NCBI GenBank assembly: GCA_963978545.1
Contig: OZ021726.1
Location: 32,212,459 to 32,276,458, forward strand
Direction: 5' to 3'
Length of the DNA stretch: 64,000 nucleotides
Source of the DNA: Linyphia triangularis
Lineage: Eukaryota > Arthropoda > Arachnida > Araneae > Linyphiidae
In this document: positions 28,601 through 37,502 of the stretch, in pieces
Position numbering within the stretch: position 1 is the stretch's first letter
Layout of the letters: each line of letters starts with the position of its first letter
The notes under the pieces: generated by a model
What the model was told of the DNA's origin: nothing
Seen by the model: the letters and a program-made list of their open reading frames with translations, nothing else
Databases searched by the model: none
Made by a program: the position numbers and the translations under genes

Positions 28601-30033
28601 AATGAGATGGAAGAGGTGATAGCTCTTGTGTCTTTGCCTCATCGTCTGTCTGAGTTTAAAATTATATAATTGTAGATATAGTTGTTAAAATATTACTGCA
28701 ATACATAGTCCTCGTGTAGCGCCATAATATTAGAAAACTGAAAAGGAAAAAAAAAAAAAAAAAAAACCTTTGAGGAAAACAGTTTAACACCTATAGTATT
28801 TCGTTTCCCTGACACTGTCTGTTCCAAATAGGGACAGTTATTTTGCTTCAGTACGGACTCTACTATTGAAATAAAATCCAACACACAGCTACTATATAAA
28901 TGGAACAAAAATAGTCATAAATATCACTTAAAAATACTTTAAAAATGTGTCTATGCATTTTCATTTTGTAAATTGTTATTCTGTTATGTTTTGAAGGTTG
29001 TTAAATGACCTAAAAAGATTAAATTAATATTGCACTGTAAAATAACTTGTATAAGTAAGTTAGGCTTGTATTTAACTTGTGTGCTGTAATAACTTTGCTT
29101 CAATTTGTTTATAACTAGTCCTTGAAACAGTTTTAATGAAATTAGAAATAGTTTTTTTTTTTTTTTTTTTTTAAATTTTTTTTTTATTTATTTAAAAAGA
29201 TTGTTTCTCTATGAGATGTTGAAAAGAAATTTTCTTTGTTTGAAAGTTTATTTTCTACAATTGATGAGTTTACTGAAATATTTTCAATATTGCAGCTGAT
29301 ATTTATGGACCAAATTGAAGATGTAATATCAGATTATGTGCTGGTGAAAGGAGAGCAGTGCATTGTATTAAAAATGAAAGTAGAGAGAGAACGAGATGCA
29401 AAAATTGTTCTCACAAATCCAGTGAGTGAATTTCATTTATCTCTTACAATGTGATTTTTATTGATATCCAATTGTATAGAACTCAAAGAGGTACAGAGTT
29501 TGTAAAATCTTCAAAATTGAAATCTCTTCTATTGTAAAACTCGAAATTTGTCCCTGATTTATTGCCTTAATGTTAATAAACTAATAGCATGATTATTTTT
29601 ATTATGCATACTTAAAATTTGGAAATTTAATTTACTTTAGAATATGGTTTTTATGTATAACTTTAGAACTTTAAATAGATTTAAATGTAAAACAGATGCC
29701 AACTTAAGTTGTATGGAAGCAGAATTACTCACAACATTTATCATAAAATATTTTGGTCTTATTTGCATACATGAAATGTATCAAGTATGGTTACAGTTTT
29801 TAGCAAATTGTTTTTTGGTTGTTTTTTCAGACAACTTAGTTCTTAGTTTCTTAAAATGTATTATTTTATTAAAGGATGAAATTGGTTTGAAAGAATGGTT
29901 GACGTCACTGAAATCAACGTATAAAAATTCCTTAGAACTACTGGCCAGCATGGCAAAGAAAGCTGGGAAAATTTATGGCACAGAGACAAATAATAGGAAT
30001 AACTTGGTTACTCGCAATACCAATGGCAACTGA
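2677..30033 (+). CDS. Gprk1: G-protein-coupled receptor kinase, GRK2/3 (Gprk1-like), 17 exons, 5' end outside window
   Basis: Family role: a cytosolic Ser/Thr kinase that is recruited to membranes through its PH domain (Gbeta-gamma and phosphoinositides) and phosphorylates activated GPCRs, leading to arrestin binding and desensitisation. Seen here: seventeen exons, all with GT donors and AG acceptors and with matching phases, encode about 604 residues. Order: RGS-homology second half (residues 1-97), kinase domain from [17 protein letters not shown] through [20 protein letters not shown] and the GRK-type DLGLA (in place of DFG), then the C-tail with [19 protein letters not shown], and a PH domain starting [13 protein letters not shown]. 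The family is about 690-700 residues, so about 95 N-terminal residues are missing from the window. No frameshift or stop was found in any exon, so the gene looks functional. The symbol follows the fly orthologue; the vertebrate names are GRK2/GRK3. The coordinates span introns; the exons are listed separately. Confidence 0.95.
6605..7200 (+). repeat. Periodic dispersed repeat, array 1 (in GRK intron)
   Basis: About four diverged units of a ~140 bp phrase. Recurrent blocks are ATCGAGCTGAAACTTGGCAG-like, TCGATGTCGATGACAATG, TTCTATCAAG and CGCTTTTACACACG-like. Related arrays lie at 38690-39178, 44640-45330, 45500-45850 and, inverted, 55500-55740. It includes a hairpin with TTAAAGACTGAA at 6987-6998 and its complement at 7022-7033. 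Not coding. Confidence 0.7.
7717..8168. mobile_element. 452 bp TIR element (ACAGGGTGA ends)
   Basis: It starts ACAGGGTGACCTCTAATAT and its complementary right end reads ACAGGGTGAATTCCAAATAT. Further in, both arms share AAGTGACTATG and ATTTTGA blocks. The flanks are TTAT and GTAT, so the target duplication is not clear. No coding frame. Confidence 0.5.
8845..8904 (+). repeat. Perfect 30-bp tandem duplication
   Basis: Two identical copies of a 30-base unit starting TTAACTTGCTTTTTTCTTTG, side by side in the first GRK intron of the window. Confidence 0.9.
11193..11267 (+). CDS. Gprk1: GRK exon e2 (RGS-homology domain)
   Basis: 75 bp, phase 0 to 0, 25 codons: [14 protein letters not shown]...EVPVNLFQ. 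It follows directly on ...LLSHTH in the family alignment although the two exons are 8.4 kb apart. Donor GTAATT. Confidence 0.93.
11358..11419 (+). CDS. Gprk1: GRK exon e3 (RGS-homology domain)
   Basis: 62 bp, phase 0 to 2: [20 protein letters not shown] plus two bases of a serine codon. The intron before it is only 90 bp. Donor GTTAGT. Confidence 0.93.
11604..11655 (+). CDS. Gprk1: GRK exon e4 (end of RGS-homology domain)
   Basis: 52 bp, phase 2 to 0. It completes the split Ser codon and reads [17 protein letters not shown], the conserved segment that links the RGS-homology domain to the kinase domain in GRK2/3. Acceptor TTTTAG, donor GTAAGA. Confidence 0.94.
11765..11856 (+). CDS. Gprk1: GRK exon e5 (kinase N-lobe, glycine-rich loop)
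   Basis: 92 bp, phase 0 to 2: [10 protein letters not shown], then [20 protein letters not shown]. It carries the ATP-binding glycine-rich loop [10 protein letters not shown]. It ends with two bases of a Met codon that is completed in the next exon. Donor GTAAGA. Confidence 0.96.
12031..12512 (+). repeat. Left terminal inverted repeat of the 3.1 kb element
   Basis: Inverted match to 14649-15119. The match fades after the block TTTCAGTGA near 12501-12510. Confidence 0.85.
13330..14170 (+). pseudogene. Degenerate transposon ORF with PIN-like nuclease motifs
   Basis: The frames are interrupted by stops and shifts, but several motifs appear in order. [13 protein letters not shown] is near 13392-13430 and VTVLVTDSD follows a stop. 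[11 protein letters not shown] (ending in a stop) is near 13670-13705, [20 protein letters not shown] is near 13940-13998, and [15 protein letters not shown] is near 14103-14150. This order resembles a widespread invertebrate transposon-linked protein family with a PIN/FEN-like acidic core (DADxLI, EDTDLL, GCDTTS) and a C-terminal cysteine cluster. The family assignment is from recall and is inferred. The copy is clearly non-functional. Confidence 0.6.
13455..13525 (+). repeat. Short tandem repeat of TAGTGATAGAAC
   Basis: Two to three copies of a TAGTGATAGAACTA unit with a final diverged copy, inside the broken ORF of the 3.1 kb element. Confidence 0.7.
14649..15119 (-). repeat. Right terminal inverted repeat of the 3.1 kb element
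   Basis: Reverse complement of 12031-12512 with scattered substitutions and short indels. It includes the same GC-rich block (CTCCAGCGCCCCAGC) near its outer end. Confidence 0.85.
15434..15475. repeat. Near-perfect 42-bp palindrome
   Basis: GATGATGAGTATTTTAAGC, a few central bases (ATGAG), then its near-exact complement ending CATCATC. It lies in a GRK intron just after the long-TIR element. Confidence 0.8.
16130..16229 (+). CDS. Gprk1: GRK exon e6 (catalytic lysine)
   Basis: 100 bp, phase 2 to 0: [20 protein letters not shown], then [13 protein letters not shown]. The AMK lysine is the ATP-anchoring residue, and ALNERIM holds the alpha-C region. Acceptor TTAATAG, donor GTAAGT. Confidence 0.96.
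16524..17290 (-). mobile_element. Solo LTR, copy 1
   Basis: A 767 bp unit beginning TGTTGCG and ending CGTAACA, flanked by ATAT on both sides (16520-16523 and 17291-17294), which fits a 4-bp target duplication. A second copy lies at 36767-37502. I assign the minus strand because that strand shows TG...CA ends, a TATA-like CTATATAAGG (complement of 16854-16863) and, nearer the 3' end, AATAAA (complement of 16581-16586). It holds clusters of TGGCGA/TCGCCA motifs. No internal retroelement genes adjoin it, so it is a solo LTR, probably of a gypsy-class element (inference from TSD length and structure). It sits in a GRK intron, antisense to the gene. Confidence 0.75.
17464..17545 (+). CDS. Gprk1: GRK exon e7 (kinase hinge)
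   Basis: 82 bp, phase 0 to 1: [20 protein letters not shown], then FILDLMNG. This is the beta-4/beta-5 and hinge region of the kinase. The acceptor TATATAG keeps the phase; a one-residue extension relative to vertebrate STGDCPF fits arthropod relatives. Confidence 0.94.
17546..19647 (+). other. GRK intron with small TIR element
   Basis: 2.1 kb, AT-rich. It contains a 172 bp TA-flanked element at 17996-18167 and a poly-A run near 19493-19510. No exon-like conservation noted. Confidence 0.8.
17996..18167. mobile_element. 172 bp MITE with pogo/mariner-like TIRs
   Basis: The ends read CTGTCAAACCCTGTTAACGTG and, on the complement of the right end, CAGTCAAACCCTGTTAATGTG. Both are flanked by TA (17994-17995 and 18168-18169), the target of Tc1/mariner/pogo transposons. 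It has no coding capacity. The superfamily call is inferred from TIR style and TA only. Confidence 0.7.
19648..19778 (+). CDS. Gprk1: GRK exon e8 (catalytic loop)
   Basis: 131 bp, phase 1 to 0. It encodes [20 protein letters not shown], then [20 protein letters not shown] and DLK. YRDLK is the catalytic-loop HRD equivalent. The open frame continues past the donor GTCTCA, so translation alone would mis-set the 3' boundary; phase and the next exon (PANILL) fix it. Confidence 0.95.
20327..20421 (+). CDS. Gprk1: GRK exon e9 (DLG motif and activation segment)
   Basis: 95 bp, phase 0 to 2: [20 protein letters not shown], then [11 protein letters not shown]. It carries the metal-binding Asp in DLG, the GRK variant of DFG. 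Acceptor TTCCAG, donor GTAAGT. Confidence 0.96.
20529..20636 (+). CDS. Gprk1: GRK exon e10 (APE motif, kinase C-lobe)
   Basis: 108 bp, phase 2 to 2: [20 protein letters not shown], then [15 protein letters not shown]. It includes the APE motif and the DWFSLG helix. The intron before it is 107 bp. Confidence 0.95.
21044..21110 (+). CDS. Gprk1: GRK exon e11 (kinase C-lobe)
   Basis: 67 bp, phase 2 to 0: [20 protein letters not shown], then TM. It is a GRK2/3-specific stretch that is very highly conserved. Acceptor TTACAG, donor GTAGGC. Confidence 0.95.
21111..21926 (+). other. GRK intron, 816 bp
   Basis: AT-rich intron with a 14-base poly-C tract near 21808-21821. I see nothing else in it. Confidence 0.8.
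21927..22027 (+). CDS. Gprk1: GRK exon e12 (kinase C-lobe)
   Basis: 101 bp, phase 0 to 2: [20 protein letters not shown], then [13 protein letters not shown]. It contains the RDVxKRLGC block with the structural arginine of the C-lobe. Donor GTAGGT. Confidence 0.95.
22028..22680 (+). other. GRK intron, 653 bp
   Basis: It ends in a strong polypyrimidine tract (TTTTTTCTCTCCCCCCTACAG). Open frames on the complementary strand at 22042-22338 and 22428-22625 show no recognisable domain. No repeat detected. Confidence 0.75.
22681..22843 (+). CDS. Gprk1: GRK exon e13 (end of kinase domain, AGC C-tail)
   Basis: 163 bp, phase 2 to 0. It encodes [20 protein letters not shown], then [20 protein letters not shown] and [14 protein letters not shown]. 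The [19 protein letters not shown] block is the AGC-kinase C-tail signature of GRK2/3 and is nearly invariant. Donor GTAATT. Confidence 0.96.
22844..24161 (+). other. GRK intron, 1.3 kb
   Basis: AT-rich. It has a short duplication of a GTGATCTAAAGTATTTC unit near 23931 and 23960. No other feature recognised. Confidence 0.75.
24162..24327 (+). CDS. Gprk1: GRK exon e14 (kinase extension / linker to PH domain)
   Basis: 166 bp, phase 0 to 1. It encodes [20 protein letters not shown], then [20 protein letters not shown] and a lysine-rich stretch ending [17 protein letters not shown] is conserved between GRK2/3 and fly Gprk1. The Lys-rich helix packs on the RGS/PH side in known GRK2 structures (family knowledge). 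Confidence 0.94.
24328..27023 (+). other. GRK intron, 2.7 kb
   Basis: AT-rich intron. It has a ~20-bp tandem repeat (AAGATGTTAGTAATTAATCT) near 25606-25650, followed by two long poly-A runs up to about 25706. No transposon ends or exon-like segments seen. Confidence 0.75.
27024..27157 (+). CDS. Gprk1: GRK exon e15 (PH domain, first half)
   Basis: 134 bp, phase 1 to 0: [20 protein letters not shown], then [20 protein letters not shown]. This is the beta-1 to beta-3 core of the GRK2-type PH domain, with the conserved WQTRY. The length and the [12 protein letters not shown] wording fit arthropod Gprk1 better than vertebrate GRK2. Confidence 0.95.
27158..29295 (+). other. GRK intron, 2.1 kb
   Basis: AT-rich, with poly-A near 28413-28430 and 28750-28765, and poly-T near 29151-29172. 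No repeat family or exon recognised. Confidence 0.75.
29296..29421 (+). CDS. Gprk1: GRK exon e16 (PH domain, second half)
   Basis: 126 bp, phase 0 to 0. It encodes [20 protein letters not shown], then [20 protein letters not shown] and NP. MDQIEDV and KGEQCI match the PH strands. Acceptor TTGCAG, donor GTGAGT. The surrounding open frame extends into intron on both sides and should not be taken as coding. Confidence 0.94.
29875..30033 (+). CDS. Gprk1: GRK exon e17 (terminal coding exon)
   Basis: 159 bp, phase 0, with stop TGA at 30031-30033. It encodes [20 protein letters not shown], then [20 protein letters not shown] and a short polar tail rich in Asn. IGLKEW starts the C-terminal PH alpha helix, the Gbeta-gamma-binding region of the family. 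The acceptor is a less usual TTATTAAAG but is the only one that keeps the frame next to DEIGLKEW. The tail after KIYG is variable in the family. Confidence 0.93.
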   Translation, partial: DEIGLKEWLTSLKSTYKNSLELLASMAKKAGKIYGTETNNRNNLVTRNTNGN

Positions 30034-33000
30034 TTAGAATTAAAGTAAGTTTGTATAAAAAGTGTGTTATTTTATTTAGTTCAGAAAGCGTTATTTAAGA
30101 CCTATTTTGAAGTTTCTGTTCAAATTTCATTATACTTTTTGTTGAGGAATGATGTACTTGCTTATATAGAAAAGACTTTTTTTCCTTCAATTTTCAAACA
30201 TAGTATAACTAGTAGATAAGTTGTATTAATTTTTGTTATCTTTTTTAAACAAGGACGCTGAATTTGGGAAAATGCAAAGTATCGTTATTGGGGTTCTTAG
30301 AAGTATGTGAATAACTTATTTTTGTCTAACGTTTCAGAAGGTCTTTATGAAATAAAAACTGTACTTATTAGCGCCTAGAAGAATCCTAGGTCTCTTAAAG
30401 AGTTCTTTACAAAAAGGCATTTACTATTAATATTCCATTTGCAGATAATAGTATTTGTTATTTATTTTGTACATATCTAGAACACATGGAAAATTCATTT
30501 TTTTTTTAAAATCAAAGTACATCATGTGTAGTTGATTAAAAATTTAGTTAAAAATTAATTATGGTTCTTAAAATTGTCTTTAAATATCCTTATAAACTCC
30601 AAATTTTTCTTATCTAAAATTTGTCTTATTTTAAAGCCGTATGAATATTTTATTCGTTCATGTATTTAGTATATTCATCATTTTATTTAATAATTTATTA
30701 TTATTTTTTTTCTTTTTTAGCTTTGTTCAAAAACTGTTGCCATAAAATCCAGTGCTCATCTGTAAAACAAATGCAGAGTTGTTTTATAAATAAGTATGTA
30801 TAAATCTAGCATGAGAAGAAAATTTCAACCAAGAGTACAATATTCAATATGCATGATCACTCTCTCCTTTGAGTTTACCCCGGTCACCAGCGGGGAAAAG
30901 TCGCACGGGTTCAGACTTCTCAAAGTTTCCCTCCCCACAATCGCTGCTTCCTCGAAGTAACAAAAATTCAATGGACTGTCACTGTGTAGATAGAACAAAA
31001 ATATATAGTTCCACTCCAAACAGGTGCATTGAAGTGTCTCGGTGGGCTATTGAGTACATCTGTCTAAACTTCAGCTGGTCTGATTTTTTGTGTGTGATAT
31101 CAGATGTAGCCACATTTACTCGTTAGTTGGTCGCTGTCTGGTACCACTTCCCCATTGTGTTAAGCGGTAATGCATCCGAATCGCCTCGAATAAATTATTT
31201 TGTATAGTCGTACGAAGCGTAGTCGTGCCTGATCTATACGCTTGCGAGCACCTTCCATTCTGCCCCAAGAAGAAAATAATCCTGATTTCTTCCATATAAC
31301 CCTATGCAATATATGTCGCTGCGCTAATACACACCGTGGAGGTAGCTCTAAGAAAGCACACGCTAAACAGATTTCAAAGTTAAGTGTCGTGTAGAATGGA
31401 TTTCTGAAGGTTTATGTTTTGTAATATAAGGAACTGTCTTGCATGATAAGTGGCTATTTAATCTCATAGGCTCTTCAAATTTGTAATCTACGTAACACTA
31501 TTATTTCTGTACATTTGTACTGCTGTGAGTCAAAGTACCTATATAGTGTGTATAAATGTTCTAAAAATTTGTACTAATGTTATATTATTTGTACATTTTA
31601 GTTAGATGATTTTGATGTTGGTTTGTGTAGATTTTTAAATGCAATCGAGTCGCGCGTCGAGGAGATTATCGAGCAATTTAAAGATTTTCCTTGGTTGCAA
31701 TAATTAAAATTTACAATTTTTTTTTTTCGGTATTTTTTTTGACCTAGGCAAGAATTATATTTATCTAAAAACGTCAAATGCTTTGTGTTATCTAATTTAA
31801 TATTTGGAAAATGGTGGCACAATCTTTATGTTTGAAATCTGTTATTCTATAGATACACACTATTTTACGAATTTTGAAAGTTTGTTATATTCCATTTTAT
31901 ACATATATTTCTCATTATGTTCATAAGTCATCATTGTATATACATAGATCATATAAATTTTATAGTTAAATCCTTCATTGTAGTGTATATAATTTCAATT
32001 TTTAAAATGAATTACTTAATGTGTTGAGGTGTTCTCAAAACATTTGTGCAGCTTATCTTTGAGATTATTTTATTTTAGTCGGGTTCATCTTATATCGAGC
32101 ATACGACTCTTAATAAATCGCCCTATTTTAATATTATTGATTTGCCGTTTTTTTTAAACTAAATTAAAACTTATTATCAGAAATTTAAGTGTAAAATGGA
32201 GCTGAATTTGCACAGCTATGGTAAAATTTAAAATCAGTTTCAATTTACTTTTATTTAACTCAAAGTACAAATAGTCAGTTTAATAACATTTCTTTTCAGT
32301 ATAACATGCAAAAAAAAATTAGTGATTTAAAGTTGCAGTTAAAAAACTTCAAAATATGCAGATTTAAAATGTGGTTTTGATAATCATAGGATATCACAGT
32401 GATATTTTAACGAAAATATATGCAGCTACACTTAGTTTTCAGATATGCAGTCAGGTAGTGGCCAACTCTGTATGATGCATTTCAGTTTGGGTTCACTGTA
32501 GATCTTGAAATGAGTGCTTTTCAAAATAATAGTTGAATCAGATTGAAATAAAGGATAGTATAGCAATGTTAGGGGTTATGTATGTTTTCAATTTACTATG
32601 CAAAGCAATAACTTACACCAAAAGGGAGTTCAAAACGTAGTGCAATTATGGGAGACAGACCACTTTTAGAAATACAACCTTAAGTTCAAATTATGTTTAA
32701 GAAATGTAAATATGATTGTTAGCCTGATGTATTAAATGTATAAAACATCTTTTGTAGTGTTTTGATTATCCCTTTCATCGGCAAAAATCTATTTCTGAAT
32801 AATGTTACTCATCCTATGCATGAAATCTTAATCCCTGGTATTTCTAGATATCAGACCGTAGCATCTTGTGTGGCTCAAAAATAATGAAATCTGTTTAATT
32901 CACGTTTTGATTAATCATGTCTTTACCATTAAATATTTGTTATTTGCAAAGCACATTTTTTTAATTTTCACATAACCCTGATTTTCTAATAGTATTCTAA

Positions 33001-34320
33001 TTGCATGTCAATTAATTAACTTAATTAAAAATAAACTAGTTCATTTAATGAAGAATGGATTAATAAAATTTTTTGTTAAAAATTGAGTTAAAGTATTTTA
33101 ATTGAAAAATCCTAACTACTTTTGTAATTAAGTAAACTACATGTTACTACACAGTGCCAAAATATTAAACTTTATAGAACATTTTTTATGCCATAACATA
33201 CAATGACAAAATTGCTGATTAATTAATTACCTTTGCAGTTGAATGAATAGGCTATGTATTAAATTTAGTATTTCCTAAAATCATATGCTGTTTCCAGCTT
33301 TTGAAACTTTCTTGTTTTTGTTATCAAAATTGTAATATTTTGAATTCTGGCTTAATATACATAGAGGTATTTAAAATCTTAAAATTCCATGTAAATTAAG
33401 ATATTTTTAGTTGTAAAATAGTCTGCAAAAAAGCAAACTAGTGATTTATGAGTATTCAATTAATTAAAATTGGTTGATATATATCCTTATACATATATGG
33501 TTGAAATGAAATATTTTATATTTTCTTATTTAATAGCTTAATTTAATTTTTTTTTTTTTTTTTTTTTTTTGAGAAATGGTGCATAGCTTATAAATTATTA
33601 TTTTTCTTCTGTTCAGTGACTTTTTGTGACCATAAAAGCTATAAATTTTTGATAGATAAAAAGTATAAATTTTAAAATCACCAAAAATAGTACCTTTTAA
33701 ACTGCTTCAAGAAAAAAAAAAAAAAAAAAAAAAAAACTACATTTCTTTGATAAATTAAAAAAATAAAATTATTTGTTAAATTGATAATTACTTTTAGGAT
33801 AGAATTTTACTTAAGTTTTACTACTCATTATTAATATTAATGCTTTATTTTTTTACTAGTATAAAGTTTCTTACAATATTTTATACTTTTTGTGCCATAC
33901 AAACATATTTCAGAGGATAATCCAAACACTGCTATGTTTTTATGTTCCAATATCAGCGTTATAAACATGAAAAACACTTTTCATGTTCCTAGTTACGTGT
34001 TGTACATTTAACTTGTGCATGTTAGGCCTGTGTTTAAATAGTTTACATCTGTTATTTTTCCTTTCTTCAGTGTTTGATTAAATGTGTCAAGATACTTTTT
34101 TACAATAGCCAAGTTTAACAAAAACCATTCTATATACAGCTCATTTTAGTATTCTTTCATTTTGTAACAAATTGTAATTTAGAAAGCTGTGGTCTGGCTT
34201 TTATATGTAACAATTTTTCTCATTGTATCATAAAAGATCAAAGGCCAACTGCTTATTTATTAAATGTAATATACATATGAGAACTGAACATATTAATAAA
34301 TTTTATGTTCTTTTTTGGAG
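30034..34320 (+). other. Probable GRK 3' UTR, possibly with one intron
   Basis: After the stop, a good donor (AAAGTAAGT near 30039) and a long pyrimidine tract with TTTTTTAG ending at 30720 suggest a 3' UTR intron. From 30721 the DNA is repeat-poor and locally less AT-rich (30870-31400). A candidate poly-A signal AATAAA lies at 34295-34300, followed by a T/G-rich stretch (TTATGTTCTTTTTTGG). Other AATAAA-like motifs occur earlier, for example near 32547. None of this is proven without transcripts. Confidence 0.4.
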
Positions 34321-35588
34321 ATCAGTATTTCTTTCCATAAACTGTGTTGCTTGTGTGTTATATTGAATTTTTCAAAAATTAATTATTATCAATTTCTTAC
34401 ATAAGTTATGGCATATTTTTTCATAAGTGGAAAATATATTCCGAGTTTAATGTTGAGTTTTCTAACAATATTTTTTGAAATGCTCTGATAAATAATTGAA
34501 GGGTATAGGATATAAATGTGCTTTGTCAAGCTTTAGTCAAAACTGAGTTTCTTATGCCACTTAGTAGCACCTGAAGTGAACTATTGATCTGTAGCTTCAT
34601 TTTGGGAACAGAGGAGTTATATAGAGAAAATAATTATAAGTTTTAAATGAGCAAATTAAAGTTTTACTGTACTGTAATGAAGAGAGTGAATTGCCAAAGG
34701 TGTGTTTGCATTTAAAACATTTTTTTGATAATGTGCTTTTTATACTTTCTAATCTTTGTTTGGCAAAGTAAGAAATTAAATCTTTTGAAGCTTAAATACA
34801 AAATTTTTCAGGTATTTTTTTTTTGTATGGCTTCTACTTTAGGATAATCAGTAAATGATTACGGAAAATTCGAAGAATAATGATTCTGGTCAGCAAATAT
34901 TTATTTTCAAAGAAATTTAAACGTGTGCAATATTTAATTTAATCCTGAATGACCGATCCTAAAAATTGCTGTATATTTTGCATATTTCTTTTCGCGGAAA
35001 TACAATGACTTATTTGATAGCTTAAGGTCGCGAGTGGGTTCTGTCTAAATCTTTCGGGACTAGTGGTACAACTGGGTGTCACTCCATCTAATTCCTATCT
35101 ATATTTTTTGAAAACTTCAAATATGTTATGGAACTGTTTTGAAAAAATTAAAGTGTCGGTTTATAACTAGAGATTTTATTTAATGATTCTTCATAAATCA
35201 CTGATAAAAGAACCTGCATCTAAATGGAATTGGAAAGATGAATTCCGAAAAAAGTTTTGTTTTTAAATTGCCTGCGAATCTGATGTTACATTAAAAAAAA
35301 GGGGGGGGGGGGCAGGGAGAGGCATTAAGTAAGTATGAACACAGGGACATAGTCGGAAATTTTTTTCGGACGAGAATACGAAATTAAAATAATACCATTT
35401 GAAGTTGTAAATTTAGTAAATAAAACAAATCTTTTGATTTTTATGTTTTAACAGCAAACAGACAAATTTCGTGAGGACATATGTCCCCATATCCATCTCC
35501 CTGGCTATGCGCCTGTGTGTACTTATGCAGCTGTACACAAAGGGATCATTTCTCCAGTAGGTAGCACTATATATGTTTATATATACAT
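34321..35588. other. Intergenic, no gene recognised
   Basis: AT-rich DNA with a 12-base poly-G tract at 35301-35312. I see no conserved coding signal or transposon ends. Confidence 0.6.
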
Positions 35589-36762
35589 ACTAGCTGAATA
35601 CCCATGCTTTGCTACGAAATTTTAGCATGTGCAATATTTTAGTTAGTTGTGAAACCTTGCGTTGCGAAAATCTGTCATTCGTGTATTGGTTCCTAGCTTT
35701 TGGCACTTCGCTCGCAGGAAGGTTCATCGCTACGCAAAATCGAGTTTGCTTCTTTCGCTGAAAAGTTAATTGACACATAGACGCAGGCTTACTTTGCTCT
35801 CTGAAAGGTTTATTGCTGCGTAAGCATAAGCTCACTTCACTCACTAAAATCTAATTGCTACGTAATGCCTTAATATTGGAAGCCTCTCCCTTGTCGAGAA
35901 AAAAAAAATTCCCCGCTAATACAACAATACAACACCCCTTTAAGATTAATTTAACACATGTTTGTTTAAAGCAAAATTAGAGGCCAAAACTACTTATGTT
36001 GAAACTTTCAGAGCTCTAGGCCTATTGAAGTTGCTTTTAGGAAAAAAATTAATTAAAAAACAAATTAAAATTTTGACATTCTTTTTGTCAGTCCAATTAG
36101 AAAGCCAAAACTACTTGTGTTGAACATTTCAGTGCTGTAGCTCAATTACAAATCGTTTTGTTAAATATTAATTAAAAAGAAACTAAACAAAAATTTAAAA
36201 TTCTATTTTTCAAAAGTCCAATTAAAAGGCCAAAGCTATTTATGTTGAAAATTTCCGAGCTGTAGCCCTATTGGAAAGTGTTTTGTAAAATATTTATTAA
36301 TTAAAAAAACTAATTAACAAAAAACTAACACAAAATTTAAAATTCTGTATTTCAAGAGTTCAATAAGGAGGCCAAAATTACTTTTCTTGAAAATTTTAGA
36401 GTTATAACTCTATTAGAAGTCGTTTTGTAAAAAAAATTTGTTATTTAAGAAAATTAATTAAAACATAACTAATTAAAATTTTAACATTTCAAAAGTCCAA
36501 TTAGATGTCTAAAACTACTTATGTTAAAAATTTCAAAGCTGTATCTCTGTTTGAAGTCATTTTGTGAAAAAAATTAATTAAAATATTAATTAAAAAAGAA
36601 CTAATTAAAATGTTAACATTCTGTTTGACGTACATAAAATTAGAAGGCCTAAACTTCCTATGTTGAAAATTTCAGAGCTCTACTCCAATTTTAAGTAGGT
36701 TTCTTTAGATCCACAGAGCCACAGATAGATAGACAGAAACACAGCTTGTTTTATTATTATAG
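35589..36762 (+). repeat. Dispersed element with ~121-142 bp internal tandem units
   Basis: It begins ACTAGCTGAATACCCATGCT and ends in a GATAGATAGACAGAAACACAG tract plus a T/A-rich tail ending ATAGAT. Between about 35940 and 36700 are six diverged units containing GGCCAAAACTACTTATGTTG and AATTTCAGAGCTGTA-type blocks; their GCCAAAAC anchors lie near 35983, 36104, 36229, 36371, 36507 and 36647. Related starts occur at 50672 (TAGCTGCACTACGAAATTTT) and perhaps 57966. No coding frame. The element class is unknown to me; solo LTR copy 2 is inserted immediately at its tail. Confidence 0.7.
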
Positions 36763-36766
36763 ATAT

Positions 36767-37502
36767 TGTTGTGTGGATGGGTTCGAAAGATTTGAAGCCA
36801 AAGCAGATCAAAACTTGCAGAAATTTATTCCAATACAACTCTTCTCAGATTCTCTTACAACTCCAGAACTTATCGTTCTAGTAGACTCAATACAGCTCTT
36901 TTCACAACAATAGAGCACAAAACAGCAGTTAAAAACTTGACAACACAACTGCTAAATCGCCGCAAAAGACAATGCAATACAGTTCGCTTTAGAACTACTC
37001 GGAATGTTCACTGAGACTCAGTAATTCCAGTCAACTAACGGACTCAACTCAGTCAACTAACTGACTAACCACAGTCAACTCCGGCTTATATAGGGGAGGC
37101 GAAACTTCTTGAAATGTCTGGAGGTAGATATTTGGAGAACTTTCCAGATAGTAGTCGAAAAGTCCTATACATGTACATGGGGACCGAAAATGTCGCCAAA
37201 TGGTCACCAAGTTTGGCGACATTTGGCGATTTCTCGCCAAATTTGGCGACAAAAATTAGTCGCCAAAACCGTCGCCAATTTGGCGAGATTGCCATTACCA
37301 TAATGTTAAATGCCCTGCTCCTTGTAAAACTCGCTTCCCAGCGTTACCTCTGTAAAACTCGTTATCAAGCATTAAGGCACACATTGCGGGGAAGCAAACT
37401 AGAGACGAACTATTGCACTGCCTTATGTGAAATGTACATAAATTTTCCTATTTACAAAATCAACACTACGAAATATTTACAAATATACAAAAATTCGTAA
37501 CA
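36767..37502 (-). mobile_element. Solo LTR, copy 2
   Basis: 736 bp, same family as 16524-17290, with the same termini (TGTTGTG...CGTAACA) and again flanked by ATAT (36763-36766 and 37503-37506). On the complement, TATATAAGC (37084-37092) and AATAAA (36834-36839) are in LTR order. The motif cluster TCGCCAAATTTGGCGA is at 37188-37292. Apparent open frames in both directions here are by-products of the repeated motif. The gag relic that follows is on the other strand, so it need not belong to this LTR. Confidence 0.75.

Noticed and set aside
29644..29874. Open frame extending upstream of the last GRK exon
   Set aside because: The family alignment requires the exon to begin at DEIGLKEW (29875); the upstream part has no resemblance to the PH domain and follows a good donor at 29422.
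37114..37500. 128-codon and overlapping open frames on both strands
   Set aside because: They lie wholly within the solo LTR and arise from the repeated TGGCGA motifs.
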